Below are positions 43,931-55,139 of a DNA stretch of 64,000 bases, piece by piece. Below the pieces are notes generated by a model, which had not been told where the DNA came from, ran no database searches, and saw nothing but the letters and a program-made list of their open reading frames with translations. How positions within the stretch are numbered: position 1 is the stretch's first letter; the number at the start of each line of letters is the position of its first letter. The position numbers and the translations under genes are program-made. This DNA comes from Orychophragmus violaceus (Eukaryota > Streptophyta > Magnoliopsida > Brassicales > Brassicaceae), in NCBI GenBank assembly GCA_030180135.1, contig CM058236.1:50078947-50142946 (forward strand), written 5' to 3'.

Positions 43931-45128
43931 ACTCCCCCACACTTAGCCTTTGCTTGCCCTCAAGCAAAACAGAGGACTAAAACATGGTGAAGAGGTTTGA
44001 AAACTTTCAGAAACTCTTTTTGTCCTAGAAGCAACAACACTCAGATTCCCCTTAGTATTTAGAGTATGTGTTCACTATGTTCTCAAGCCAATAACAAGAA
44101 GAACCAAAGTATATTAATTATGAAACTTTCGAAGGTAATGGAAAGTTTCAAAACTTTGAACTCGGAGAAGTTCTGGAAGTTGGATAAGATCCTACAGGAT
44201 GTGCCTACCTTGGTCATGACCCTGATCTTCGAGCTAGATAAAATTGCAATCTCACACAAAGCATACCTATAAACTAATGGGAAACATCTCAATCACCTCT
44301 ACCTCAAGACTCTGAACCATGTCACCTTATTCAAGCAGCTCTGAACTGCGGCCAGCCACACGTTCACCTCGGCCACAAAAGCCCAAGTCGCAACTAGTCC
44401 CCCTTTAACCGCGCCTAATTACAGCTCATGCATGAACCTGAATTACAGAGTATATATGAGAAAATGACCAACCTTCAAAACTTGGTAAATCTTTTGTGAC
44501 CTCTAAATACTTTATCTTTAAAGGCGTTTTTCCTTTCCTAAAAATTGTGAAAGAGGGGAAGAAATGGAAGAGAAAGACCTAAATATGTCTTAGAGCGTCA
44601 GAAAAAGTCACAAGGCAAGTTATAGTTCGCATCAGAAGAGCTTTAGAGTTTCTACTTCCAGAACCAGAGAAAAATCTAAGTTTGGATAGTAACAAAGAGT
44701 GTAAGACAAGAAGAGCATTCTTAATCTCATGTGCAAGAAGCAATTGACTTGAGATTGTGGGTATTAACAATTCCATTCTCTCTTGCGATTTTGTGGGATA
44801 TCTAGCTTCCTTTTCACACTTCTGGTAATATGAAACACTTGTAGCCTCACTTTATAAAAAGCGTTTCCTAATTCATAACCTCGTTTGAACTGAAATGAAT
44901 GCTTTTATGAGAATCACATGAAATTTGTTAATGAACTTAAAACCAGTTGATCAGAATTTAGATCCTGAAAGGTTTTGATATTTTGATTTATGATTAGCCT
45001 TGCATGTGTTCTGGGGAGAATTTTGTAGGAAGAGTTCGTAATTACATAGTTCTTTGTTATGGTTAGAAGCATGTTCACTGTGATTTTGAGTTCTCATTCG
45101 ATTTTTACTAGACTATCTATGGCAGAGT

Positions 45129-45513
45129 TGATATAATCGAGCTTAACATGTTTCTACTCCTTTTTAGGAAATTCTAGTAAGTGATCCATGTGTTTTTAAA
45201 TGGGTTTTTAGTATGTCTTCGCATATTTCAAGTGTCAAGACTCTTTTTAGGAAACCTAAGCTTACAACAAGTCAAAGGGGGCAAAAGTCCACTTTTCAAT
45301 ACCGAGTCATTCTGTCAGTATTTCAACATCTGATAAAGACTTTTCCACTGTTTGATCATCCTAAAATTTAGATTAGAGATAGAGATATCTACCAGATTTA
45401 ATCTCCACTTGACATGTAGAAGATCAAACGGTTCAAACTCAAAAAAAATGAAAGTACAAGAAAGGACCAAGAGAAGCCCGAAGCAAAACCAAGCAGCTCA
45501 TGACCGCGACAAA
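45129..45513 (+). repeat. Element D 3' LTR start, copy 2
   Basis: It is nearly identical to 42342-42725, with the same junction to an ATH-E LTR. Confidence 0.75.
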
Positions 45514-46728
45514 TGATAGGTCTCAAAGTTTTACCCTATACTAACTGCAAGTGCACAGTATATCAATGTAGTACTTAGGGATCGAATCCACGAGGACTCT
45601 AGGCAACGGTAGGATTAGAACTAAAAAGATTAGGCTAGGAGAAAGCAAATTGTATTGAGAAACTATAGCAAGCAAGAAAGTAAATCAAGTAGCAAGTTGT
45701 GGTTGTAAGCAATAAACTAAGGGCGGTAAGTCTAGGGAGTTCTCAGGAAATCAGACAAGCAGACAAATCATTCAGTCAGGATCTAATTAAACACAGTTCT
45801 AGAACTCGAAGCACGGATATATAATTAACCAACTTTCGTTGTGAGAATTCTCTAAGCCTAATTGCAGAAATCCAAATGTCTTTGTAATTCCTAACAGATT
45901 AAACCAGCTTTAATGATCAAGTTTGATATGTTCACAATCTAATTAAACCAAATTTCTTTGCGAGTAATTATATTGCTCAACCTAAATAGTTCAGATTCTA
46001 AATCACACTTTCGTGCTAATCTAGCAACTTAAGATCTAGATTCTAAGTGATCAAGTTATAACTAGCATTAAACACAATTTAGATTGAAGAACATCTATTG
46101 ATATGAATCCTTAACTGAATTAATTAGATCTAGCAAGCCATAAAATCCTTATTGAGAATCCCTAAACCTAACTATGAATCTACTCAGACATAGATAATGA
46201 AACCATAATCAATGAAATAATAGATTGCATAAAAGAGATTAATAAAGGAGTAAAGGGGTTCACAATCTTCTCCAAAAACAAGATGTAGTACATGATTAGA
46301 TCAGCCCCCAAAAGCTCTAAGTACTCTCTGCTCTCAAGTATGTTAGTGTATGAAAACTCTCTTAAAAACTGATTTAAAAACCTAATTAAATAGCTAAAAC
46401 ACGTCTTGGGGCTTCTGTGTAATTATCTGGAACTTCTGGGCAACTTTGCAATATCACCATTCTTCATTAACTCTCGCGAGTCTGGCCCAACTCGTCATGC
46501 ATTGATCGATGCAGATATGTGTCGATCGACACACTCCTCTTTTTCGGACAGTGAATTCAAACTCTCGGGTCAAAACTCCAAAATGCTCCAAATAGCTCCA
46601 TAATCTCCAAATCCACTCCAAACGTGCGTGTACCTAATAATACCTATAAAAGACTCGAAAGAAACAATAAAAGACTCTAAAACACACTTATATCATGGTG
46701 TAAAACCGGTAAAAACCATGATATATCA
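45514..46728 (-). repeat. ATH-E 3' LTR, copy 2 (1215 bp)
   Basis: It is closely similar to copy 1 and followed rightwards by the full ATH-E internal region, so it is the original. Box pair at 46523/46503. Confidence 0.9.
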
Positions 46729-48076
46729 ACTCCCCCACACTTAGCCTTTGCTTGCCCTCAAGCAAAACAGAGGACTAAAACATGTTGAAGAGGTTTGAAA
46801 ACTTTCAGAAACTCTTTTTGTCCTAGAAGCAACAACACTCAGATTCCCCTTAGTAAACCACTGAAAGAATCAACTGCAAGATATCAAGACCAACATGTAC
46901 TTCCCCCACACTTAGCAATTGTCCTAAGTAAACTCCACAATCAATCCAAGCAATTCAAATTCACCCTACTGACTTCTTAAGCATATTAAGTGCGGTCTCA
47001 CCTAAGGATTATCGATCAAAGGGCACATGGATTCTTACTTTGTCAGCTCTAGACCACCATACTATCTTTTCCTGGTTCCTTTTCTTCTCTTTTCCCTTCC
47101 TTAGCATTCTGATTTTTCCCCATTGGGTATCATTTTTTTTTTTTATCAGTTCTCTTCCCGTTAAGGGGTGTACTTTGGACACATTCCATGGATGCACAGG
47201 AGATGATAGTTGTAGCTACCACTCCCAGAGACCACTTCGGAGCTACTAGCTCATCCTCAGTTTATTACTCTTATTTTTTTTTTTTTACTTTATGGAAGGG
47301 GAGAAGGGAACCATACTCGGACAGGTTTACAAGCTGTGTCAGAACTAACAAAGGAATCCGACTCAAGGTATACCAAGCCCTTAGGTGAGAAATTAAGTCA
47401 AGTTAAGGTTGAAGCTAGTGAAAGGATCCTCTGAATACCTGAATTGATATGGGTGTCCTCAGTAGGTTGATCCGTGTTGGGTTTTCTAATAGTCATAGAT
47501 TGATCTTTCAGCTTCATCCCAATGGTTACTTAAGTTCCTGCAAGATATTGTTAACTTCTCCAAAATTCACTGTTTCTTACTTAAACTGGTTTTGACTAAA
47601 TAAAACAAATTTTTTTGAAAAACGGACTGACTCTAAGAAAACAGAAAGATAGAAGTCAGTAGCTACCTCCCCCACACTTGAAACACACTGTCCCCAGTAG
47701 TGTTAAGCTAAGGGTTGGTAAAAAGAAAGAAAATGTTATGGATGTGTTGAGTTCTGTCTGATTTTTACCTCTGTCACACATGCATCGATCGTTACATAAA
47801 TGTATCGACCGTTGCTAGGCGATATTTCGTCGTGTGTCGATCGTTGCTCAGGACCGCAACGATCGCTGCAATGCGATTACTCGTGTTGTGATGATCGACA
47901 CAAGGTTGTGTCGATCGACGCACTGCGATATCCGAGACCTGCAGACAAAAACTCACCAAAAACAAAACAAACGTTAAATTATAAGAAAACACCAAAAATG
48001 AATAGCAAAATCAAAACAGTGGGTTGCCTCCCACTCAGCGCTTGTTTAAGGTCATTAGCTTGACCTATCAGCTAAA
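46729..48076 (-). other. ATH-E 3' internal region, no ORF1
   Basis: It is homologous to the ATH-A region 14689-16073 but without ORF1. Inverted polypurine 11-mers lie at about 46731, 46912 and 47668. Box pairs lie at 47786/47806, 47838/47860 and 47892/47912, and the hairpin at 48018-48035. Frames at 46795-47388 are chance. Confidence 0.7.
47780..47923 (-). promoter_or_regulatory. Three CGATCG box pairs in ATH-E
   Basis: Core pairs 47786/47806, 47838/47860 and 47892/47912 are spaced 20, 22 and 20 bp; first cores start 52-54 bp apart, like the triplet in ATH-A. Confidence 0.6.
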
Positions 48077-48308
48077 TCAGACAGATGGTGCAACATCCAA
48101 AGGAAAAATCTGACCTTCTGGAATCTCAGCCTTAGCCCAATAATGCTTAACTCTCTGTCCATTGACAGTAAATTCTTTACCTTCCTGGCTGATTAGAACG
48201 ACAGCTCCATAGGGACGTACCTTCTTGATTGTGAAAGGACCATACCACCTTGATCTCAACTTACCTGGAAACTATTGCAAACGAGAGCTATACAAAGTAC
48301 CTGATCAT
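48077..48308 (-). pseudogene. ATH-E integrase C-terminal end, cut off by TAT-1
   Basis: Minus-strand text LRSRWYGPFTIKKV and VNGQRVKHYWA is the C-terminal DNA-binding part of an Athila integrase, ending at a stop at 48077. Upstream codons SSRLQ*FPGK show a TAG. The preceding residues lie across TAT-1 at 59880 (FEPND), and the reading frame joins when TAT-1 and one ATCAT are removed. Confidence 0.85.
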
Positions 48309-48844
48309 TGTTGGTACTGGATTTCCCTCTTAGAAATCCGGCCCATTAACAGACAATGCGAAAGCCCGTAATTACAAGCCCGTTCCAGAATCAAAGACAA
48401 AGAGGAGAGCCGACTCCTTTGTTGGGCCCAAGCGAATAAACGTCCTGGCAAGGCCCGGACGATGCCGAAGCCGGAGACGATCGAGCTCGAGCTCGGCAGA
48501 AGATGACGTAGAGATAGAACAACTTGGTCCTGTCAAGTTCAACTGATCCGCGAGAATCTCGGAGATCGTTACGACGACGAGGCCGAAATATCGGAACGAA
48601 GAAGTCAAGGTGGAGACTATTTAAAGAAGAAGTGGCGACTCATTAAAGACATTCCAACCTAGGCTAAGAACACTTCGACTAGATAGCTCGATTTCATACT
48701 TTGTACTCTCTTCTCGATTGTGTTTGTTCTATCTCGACGATCAATCTCAATAAAGTCTTTGATTCATAGGAAACTATACCATTTCTATATCCTAAAGTCC
48801 AAATCCACGAATACAAATTCTTAGTGTGAATCCCGGATCTCACA
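48309..48844 (+). repeat. TAT-1 5' LTR (536 bp)
   Basis: TGTTGGTACTGG to GGATCTCACA. A TATTTAAAG promoter-like element lies near 48618 and CAATAAAG near 48748. Confidence 0.95.
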
Positions 48845-48846
48845 TT

Positions 48847-48864
48847 TGGCGCCGACTGTGGGGA
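48847..48864 (+). other. TAT-1 primer binding site
   Basis: TGGCGCCGACTGTGGGGA starts 2 bp after the LTR. It differs from the Athila site in its second half, so a different tRNA is probably used; I cannot name it with confidence. Confidence 0.75.
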
Positions 48865-48918
48865 CTATCTATAGTTTTTCCTATCTTAAGAATCAGATCC
48901 TAGATCCGATAGATCGAG

Positions 48919-51053
48919 ATGAATCTCGACCAAACTGGCTCTCCCAGCGCCACACCACCAGTTGACCTCCCTCAAATGGTCGACAACGTTCCTCAGAACA
49001 CCACCGGGGTAAGAAACATGGGTCAGACCGACGGCGTGTTGACAAGCTCTGCCTCAGTCTCCACGACCTCGGCACCAGCCGGCTCCGTCGCTCAAACAAT
49101 CGCGACAAGCCAGACCCCGACAAACGTTTTGTCAGGAACTAATGATCCGAGCAGAAACTGGGTGTGGATGAGAAATGATTCAATACCCACCCCAGGAGGT
49201 GGATCTGGAATAACCAGACCTAATTCGCCACTACCTTCTGCTCCACAGAGACAAGGGCCAAGCGATCTCGCCGAGATCCGTTCGATGCTAAGCTTGTTGG
49301 TAGATCGAACGAGAAATAACGAGGCAAGCGCAAGGGCCCAAGAGGCCGCGAACCGTTCTCTGGCAGCGCAGCTCGACGAACAAGAGCGGCGCCTTAACGC
49401 CCGTCTTGAATAGCTCGCCAGTCAAAGCCATAAGTCCTCCACCGTGTACCCGCTTGGACTTCTCCCAGGTAGTAACTCCTCCGGGAACGTCAGGAAATTT
49501 CGGTAATGCGTCAAATAACGGCTTCCGCCCTACGATGACCCCTATCGCAATACCGACCCCATTTAGTTCGAGTTCAATGGTCACGGATCCAACCGGATCA
49601 AGAAACGGACCATTACCCGGGCCACCACCTTTCCCGAATAACTCTAATATCCGACCGAGGCAACTAGGAGGCTCTGCCTTCGCCTCGAGTTCGGGACTCC
49701 TTAACGGATCAAACACGGTTCAGTTCCGAACGCCCCAGATCGACCAGACAAGGTCGGTCCCACCGATCGATCTCCTCGATCCCATTTTTCCAGAACAAAT
49801 TTCAGGTCAGGCACAAGCCCAGTTCGCACCCGCAGAGGGCGATGAACACGATATGCTTAGACAATACATCGAACAGGCTAAGGCCCAGTTCAACAGTCTG
49901 AGCTCGAAAGTTCACATGGCAACGAGCGCGGCTCCTGACATCGATCGAGTGATCGAGGAAACACAACAAACACCGTTCACAGATCGGATCGCGTTTACAA
50001 GGATCCGAGAAATCAAGAAAAAACTAAGTTTCCAGAATTCTCTGGGAAGTCAGACCCGAAAGCCCACATCAGGGCATTCCGACTAGCGATGGCAAGGGTG
50101 TACCTTACCGATGAGGAGAGAGAGCCGGCCTTCTGCAGACTCTTCGCGGAAAACCTATCGGGCTCCGCCCTAGAATGGTTTGCTGGACTGGAAGAAAGGT
50201 CCATTGACAACTTCACCCAGTTCATGACGGCTTTCCTCAAACAATACTCCGTTTTCATCGAGGAAAAGACTACTGAGGCAGCCCTATTTGGCGTCTCTCA
50301 AAAACCTGACGAAAAACTTCGCTCGTACATCGACCGATTTAAGGAAATAAAATCCAAAATCGCAAACCCACGAGACGAGGTAGCTATATAAGCATTAAGA
50401 CGAGGACTATGGTTCTCACCAAGATTCCGCGAGGAAATAACACTCCGCGAACCTCAAACGCTCGATGACGCCCTCCATCGCGCATCGGCCTTTGCTCGCC
50501 TCGAGGACGAAACCACGCCCCTCAGGGAAAAACACCGAAAAGAAAAGAACCCGTCGGGCTCGCAGAATTCGAACTCGAAAAAGGATTCCCGTAAATCAGG
50601 GAACGTCAACGCGGTCGAGAGCCCAAAGAGCTCGAAAAAATTCGAGTTCGACAAGGAAAAATTCTGCGATTTCCACAATAAAAGAGGACACACGACCGAA
50701 GATTGCTATACTCGAGCTAAAGCCGAGGCTCAAAAGCGAGAGTCTGAAAGCAAACAAGACTCCGAAGTCGAAGAGGAAACTCTGTCCGACAAAAAGAAAA
50801 ACAAACAGACCAAGGAGTCGAACTCCAAAAAGCCTTCTCAGAACAAACGAGAACGGTCAAAAGAGCCAGAATCCCCCGAAACACTCCCTCAAGGGTCGCG
50901 AAAGAGAGTTGAGTTCATCCTCGGCGAGCTCAGCCTGAGCGGCACTCCGGGAGGCTCGGCACTATCCCCGCCTCCGGCTCCTGCTAAAAGTTTACGCTCG
51001 AGAATCAATCTCCCTCGTCTCTGCGAGGGGGGGGGGGTGTACGGGCTAAACCC
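48919..51053 (+). pseudogene. TAT-1 Gag, broken
   Basis: It starts at ATG 48919. A Ser/Thr/Pro-rich N-terminal part ends in a TAG at 49411; the sense text continues in the next frame (49380-50030) and returns to the first near an A-run at about 50020. The Gag core (LTDEEREPAFCRLFAENL, ALEWFAGL, FLKQYS, RSYIDRFKEI) is at 50089-50391, a TAA follows at 50389, and the frame then stays open through a Lys/Ser-rich part with the zinc-knuckle-like CDFHNKRGHTTEDC at about 50665. It ends at a run of 11 G (51026-51036). Confidence 0.8.
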
Positions 51054-51670
51054 CTAAACGAATCGACTTCATCTTCGGTGGCTCCAAGCTTTGCCGCGAC
51101 TCGGTCAATTCGATCAATGCTCTTCAAAGAAGAGTCGAGACCGACATAGGGGGGAAAACCCCAATGTTGGGTCCAGACCACGAAATCATTTTCTACGAAA
51201 GCGAGACAAGTAATCTCGACAAACCACACGACGACGCCCTCCTCGTTTGTCTAGTAGTGGGAGATGACGAACTCGCAAGGATAATGATTGACACGGGAAG
51301 TTCGGTAGATGTCCTCTTTTACGACGCGTTCAAAAAGATGAACTTCAACGACTCCGAGATCGTGGAAGAAAAGACACCACTAGTAGGTTTCGCTGGCAAA
51401 ACGACGTACTCGAATGGCTCTGTCTTCGCCCCAGTAATCGCTGGAGGAGTTCGAAGAATGACGGAGTTCGTCATAGTAGATCGGCCAGCTCCCTATAACG
51501 CGATCCTAGGTCGACCATGGATATACGACATGAAAGCGGTACCATCGACCTACCACCAATGCGTAAAATTCCCAACTCCCAAAGGGATCAAAACCATTTA
51601 CGGAAGTCAAAAGATTTCCCGTCATTGCTACATGAACGGTTACAAGCAGATCGAGAAATCCCCTGCGTAG
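51054..51670 (+). pseudogene. TAT-1 protease region
   Basis: After the G11 run the frame changes. The aspartic protease signature MIDTGSSVDVLFYDAF is at about 51283-51333, followed by GFAGKTTYSNG and PYNAILGRPWIYDMKA. The catalytic DTG is intact. The frame closes at a TAG (51668). Confidence 0.8.
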
Positions 51671-51700
51671 CAATTACAGAAAGAGGAGGAGCTCGCCACC

Positions 51701-52521
51701 ATGCAGACCAAAAGGTCGAACGACCCAAGTCAAATAGGACCCCCAAAGGACCTCACGACTCAGGTCTGCATAGACGATGCTCATCCCGAAAGACTCGTTG
51801 GCATCGGAATCGACCTATCAGAGCCAGTTAAAAATGAACTGGTCTCTTTTCTCAAACAGAACGTCGACTCCTTCGCCTGGTCTTCAGCAGATATGAAAGG
51901 GATCAATATCGACGTAACCAGCCACGAGCTGAATGTCGACCCAACCTACAAACCGGTAAGACAGAAGCGTCGAAAACTAGGTCCTGAGCGGGCCAAAGCC
52001 GTCAATGGCGAGGTCGATCGGTTATTAAAAATCGGATCGATCAGAGAGGTCAAGTACCCCGACTGGCTTGCGAACCCCGTGGTGGTTAAGAAAAAGAACG
52101 GAAAGTGGAGGGTCTGTGTAGATTTCACGGATCTCAACAAAGCATGTCCAAAGGGCAGCTTCCCACTCCCGCACATCGACCGACTGGTCGAGGCTACCGC
52201 CGGACATCAGCTACTATCTTTTATGGACGCGTTCTCAGGATACAATCAAATATTGATGAACCCTGAGGACCAAGAAAAGACTTCGTTCTTAACGGATCGA
52301 GGCACGTACTGCTACAAAGTCATGTCCTTCGGACTGAAAAACGCAGGAGCAACTTACCAACGCCTCGTCAACAAGATGTTTTCAGGACTCCAAGGCAAAA
52401 CCATGGAAGTCTACATCGACGATATGCTGGTAAAATCTTCCAGGTATTAGGATCACATCCCCCAACTAAAAGAATGTTTTACCATTCTCAATAAATACGG
52501 GATGAAACTCAACCCAGCAAA
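51701..52521 (+). pseudogene. TAT-1 reverse transcriptase
   Basis: VKKKNGKWRVCVDFTDLN, SFMDAFSGYNQI, MSFGLKNAGATYQRL and the catalytic YIDDMLVKS are all present in one frame (51701-52447). TAG follows YIDDMLVKSSRY, and the remaining thumb text (LKECFTILNKYGMKLNP) continues after it to a shift near 52550. Apart from these late breaks the catalytic residues are intact. Confidence 0.85.
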
Positions 52522-54945
52522 GTGTACCTTCGGGGTTCCCTCAGGAGAATTCCTTGGTTACTTAGTAACCGAAAGAGGATCGAAGCGAACCCCAAACAGA
52601 TCGCAACGTTCATAGAGATGAAATCTCCCAGAACAACGCGAGAAGTCCAGCGCCTGACCGGCAAAATAGCTGCTCTGAATCGCTTTATCTCAAGGTCGAC
52701 TGATAAATGCCTACCCTTCTATCACTTGCTCAAAGCAAACAAAAAGTTCCTCTGGGACGAAAAGTGCGAAGAAGCTTTCACTCAGCTCAAAGCTTACTTA
52801 AGCGAACCACCCATACTGGCGAAACCAGTAGAAGGAGAACCCCTTTACCTCTACCTAGCCGTCTCGACGGCAGCAGTAAGTGGAGTCCTGGTTCGCGAGG
52901 AACAAAACAAGCAACGGCCGGTATATTACATCAGTAAGACCTTAATCGACGCTGAAACCAGATACCCCGCCATGGAAAAACTCGCCTTAGCGCTAGTGAC
53001 ATCGGCTCGGAAACTCCGACCGTACTTTCAATCGCACTCGATCATAGTGATGACCTCTCAGCCGCTGAGAACCATCCTTCACAGTCCAAGCCTGTCGGGT
53101 CGATTGGTCAAATGGGCTATCGAACTTAGCGAGTACGACATTGAATACAAAGCTCGAACGTGCCTAAAAGCACAAGTACTGGCAGATTTCGTAATCGAGC
53201 TTCCTCCGACTATAGAACTCGACCCGACTTCGGCCCAAAGATGGAAACTCTACGTCGATGGAGCTTCCTCGAGGCAAGGATCCGGGGTCGGAGTAAAGCT
53301 AGTCTCCCCAACCGGCGAAGTACTAGAACAATCGTTCAGACTGGGCTTCGCCGCATCAAATAACGAAGCAGAATACGAAGCGCTGATAGCCGGGCTTAGA
53401 CTTGCGATAGCAATAGGAGCCCGGGAAGTAAATGCCTTCAGCGATTCCCAACTGGTCACGAGCCAATACCATGGCGACTACGAGGCCAAAGACGAACGGA
53501 TGGAATCATACCTACGGGTAGTCCACACACTGGCCGAACAGATCGAATTCTTTGATCTAACACGAATCCCACGAGGGGAAAACACTGCAGCCGATGCCCT
53601 AGCCGCATTAGCATCGACATCAGATCCCAACCTCAAAAGGATCATACCAGTCGAAGGGATAGAAAAACCAAGCATCGACATAGCCCTCAAAGCCCTGTCC
53701 TTGAAAGAGGACGGGCCCAATGTGAAGGACGATGTCAAGCACAAAGAATGTCCTGGGGGCACCAGTAGCGATATCACCGAGATTGATGATGACCTCGATC
53801 CTAGAAACGCCGTGTACGTCGCGAACATCCCCGACGGACCCATTCAAACCGCATCCACTAGTCAGGGACCTGAGCCTAACAACAACGAAGATTGGAGAAC
53901 TCCAATCATTCGATACATCACAAACGGCGAAGTTCCCGACGACAAATGGGAGGCGCGGAAACTTAAAACACAGAGTGCAAGGTACTGTGTCACGCAAGGA
54001 GAGCTCTTTAAAAGGAGCCTCTCCGGACCTTATCTCAAATGCCTTGACAAAAAGCAAGCCCTAGCCGTGATTACACAGACGCATGACGGATCCTGCGGAA
54101 GCCATTCCGGGGGACGAGCATTGGCCGTACGAATCAAAAGGCAAGGTCACTATTGGCCGACAATGGCCACCGAATGCGAATCCTTCTCCAACAAGTGTGG
54201 CAAATGCCAAAAGCACGCTCCAATTATCCACCAAGCGTCGGAGAAACTCTCCTCTATCTCATCACCAAACCCATTCATGCGATGGGGAATGGACATTGTG
54301 GGACCGCTAGTCGCATCCGGTAAAAAGAAAGCTACACACCTATTGGTGATGACGGACTACTTCACCAAGTGGATTGAAGCAGAGTCATACCAAAAAGTTA
54401 AGGACGTTCACGTTAAGGAGTTCGTCTGGCGAAACATCGTTTGCCGACATGGACTACCCCACGAGATCGTCACCGATAATGGATCTCAGTTCATATCAAA
54501 CACGTTCAAAGAGTTCTGCAGAACTTGGAACATAAAACTGACTTACTCAACGCCGCGCTATCCCCAAGGGAACGGGCTGGTAGAAGCAGCTAACAAAGCG
54601 ATTATGAACGGTCTCAAGAAAAGGCTCAACGAGTGCAAAACAACCTGGAGCGACGAGCTCCCGGCCGTACTATGGGTTTATCGAACTACCCCCCGCAAAT
54701 CCACCGGCGAGACTCCATTCTCGCTGGCTTATGGGATCGAGGCGGTAGTACCAGCCGAAATCCTCGTGTCAAGCATCCGCAAGGAAAAATGCCCACGACA
54801 AGAAGAACTTAACAACAAGATGATAACTGACGAGCTCGACCTCGTCGACGAAAGAAGGCACCTCGCATTAGCTCGACTCCAGAATTACCAGCAAGCCGCA
54901 GTCGCTACTATGATTCCCGAATCAAAACTCGAAGGTTTCAAGTAG
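52522..54945 (+). pseudogene. TAT-1 RNase H (two domains) and integrase, 807-codon open part
   Basis: It opens in the RT connection (EANPKQIATFIEMKSP). A degenerate gypsy-type RNase H runs to about residue 230. A second, archaeal-type RNase H follows (LYVDGASSRQGSGVGV, NNEAEYEALIAGL, ALAALAS; about 240-380), the dual arrangement known from the Tat lineage. The integrase has a zinc-binding part (CGKCQKHAP) and the D, D, E residues in MDIVGPL, VTDNGSQF and GLVEAANKA (about 580-730). The frame is lost just after RRHLALARLQNYQQAA. Confidence 0.9.
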
Positions 54946-55139
54946 GAGAGCTCGTCTTACGGAAAGTGTTCGACCATAAAAAGGAAGAACACGCTGGAAA
55001 ATTAGGAGCAAAGTGGGGAGGTCCTTACCAGGTCACTGACATTGTGAAGGACGGGGTCTACCGACTCAAATCGGTAGAAACCCAGAAACCTGAACTACGA
55101 CCTTGGAACATCATCAACCTCAAAAAGTATTTCCACTAG
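54905..55139 (+). pseudogene. TAT-1 integrase C-terminal end, shifted frame
   Basis: After a one-nucleotide shift the text resumes as FQVGELVLRKVFDH, KLGAKWGGPYQV and LRPWNIINLKKYF, ending at TAG 55137-55139. Confidence 0.85.

Larger units (their letters stand above)
41211..46855. repeat. Tandem duplication of about 2.8 kb spanning element D and the ATH-E LTR
   Basis: Copy 1 is 41211-44057 and copy 2 is 44054-46855. Each holds D internal sequence, the start of the D 3' LTR, an ATH-E LTR and about 125 bp of ATH-E. The junction CCCCTTAGTATTTAGAG shares AGTA between the ATH-E end (CTTAGTAAACC) and the D start (TTAGAGTATTTAG). Confidence 0.9.

Noticed and set aside
44066..44292. A 68-codon frame found three times (also at 40790 and 41223) with a 69-codon frame opposite it
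   Set aside because: Repetition is explained by tandem duplication; both strands are open, with no codon-like conservation to choose between them.
49764..52030. Isolated CGATCG sites in TAT-1 as part of the box system
   Set aside because: They lack the palindromic arms and the 20-22 bp partners and occur in coding sequence.
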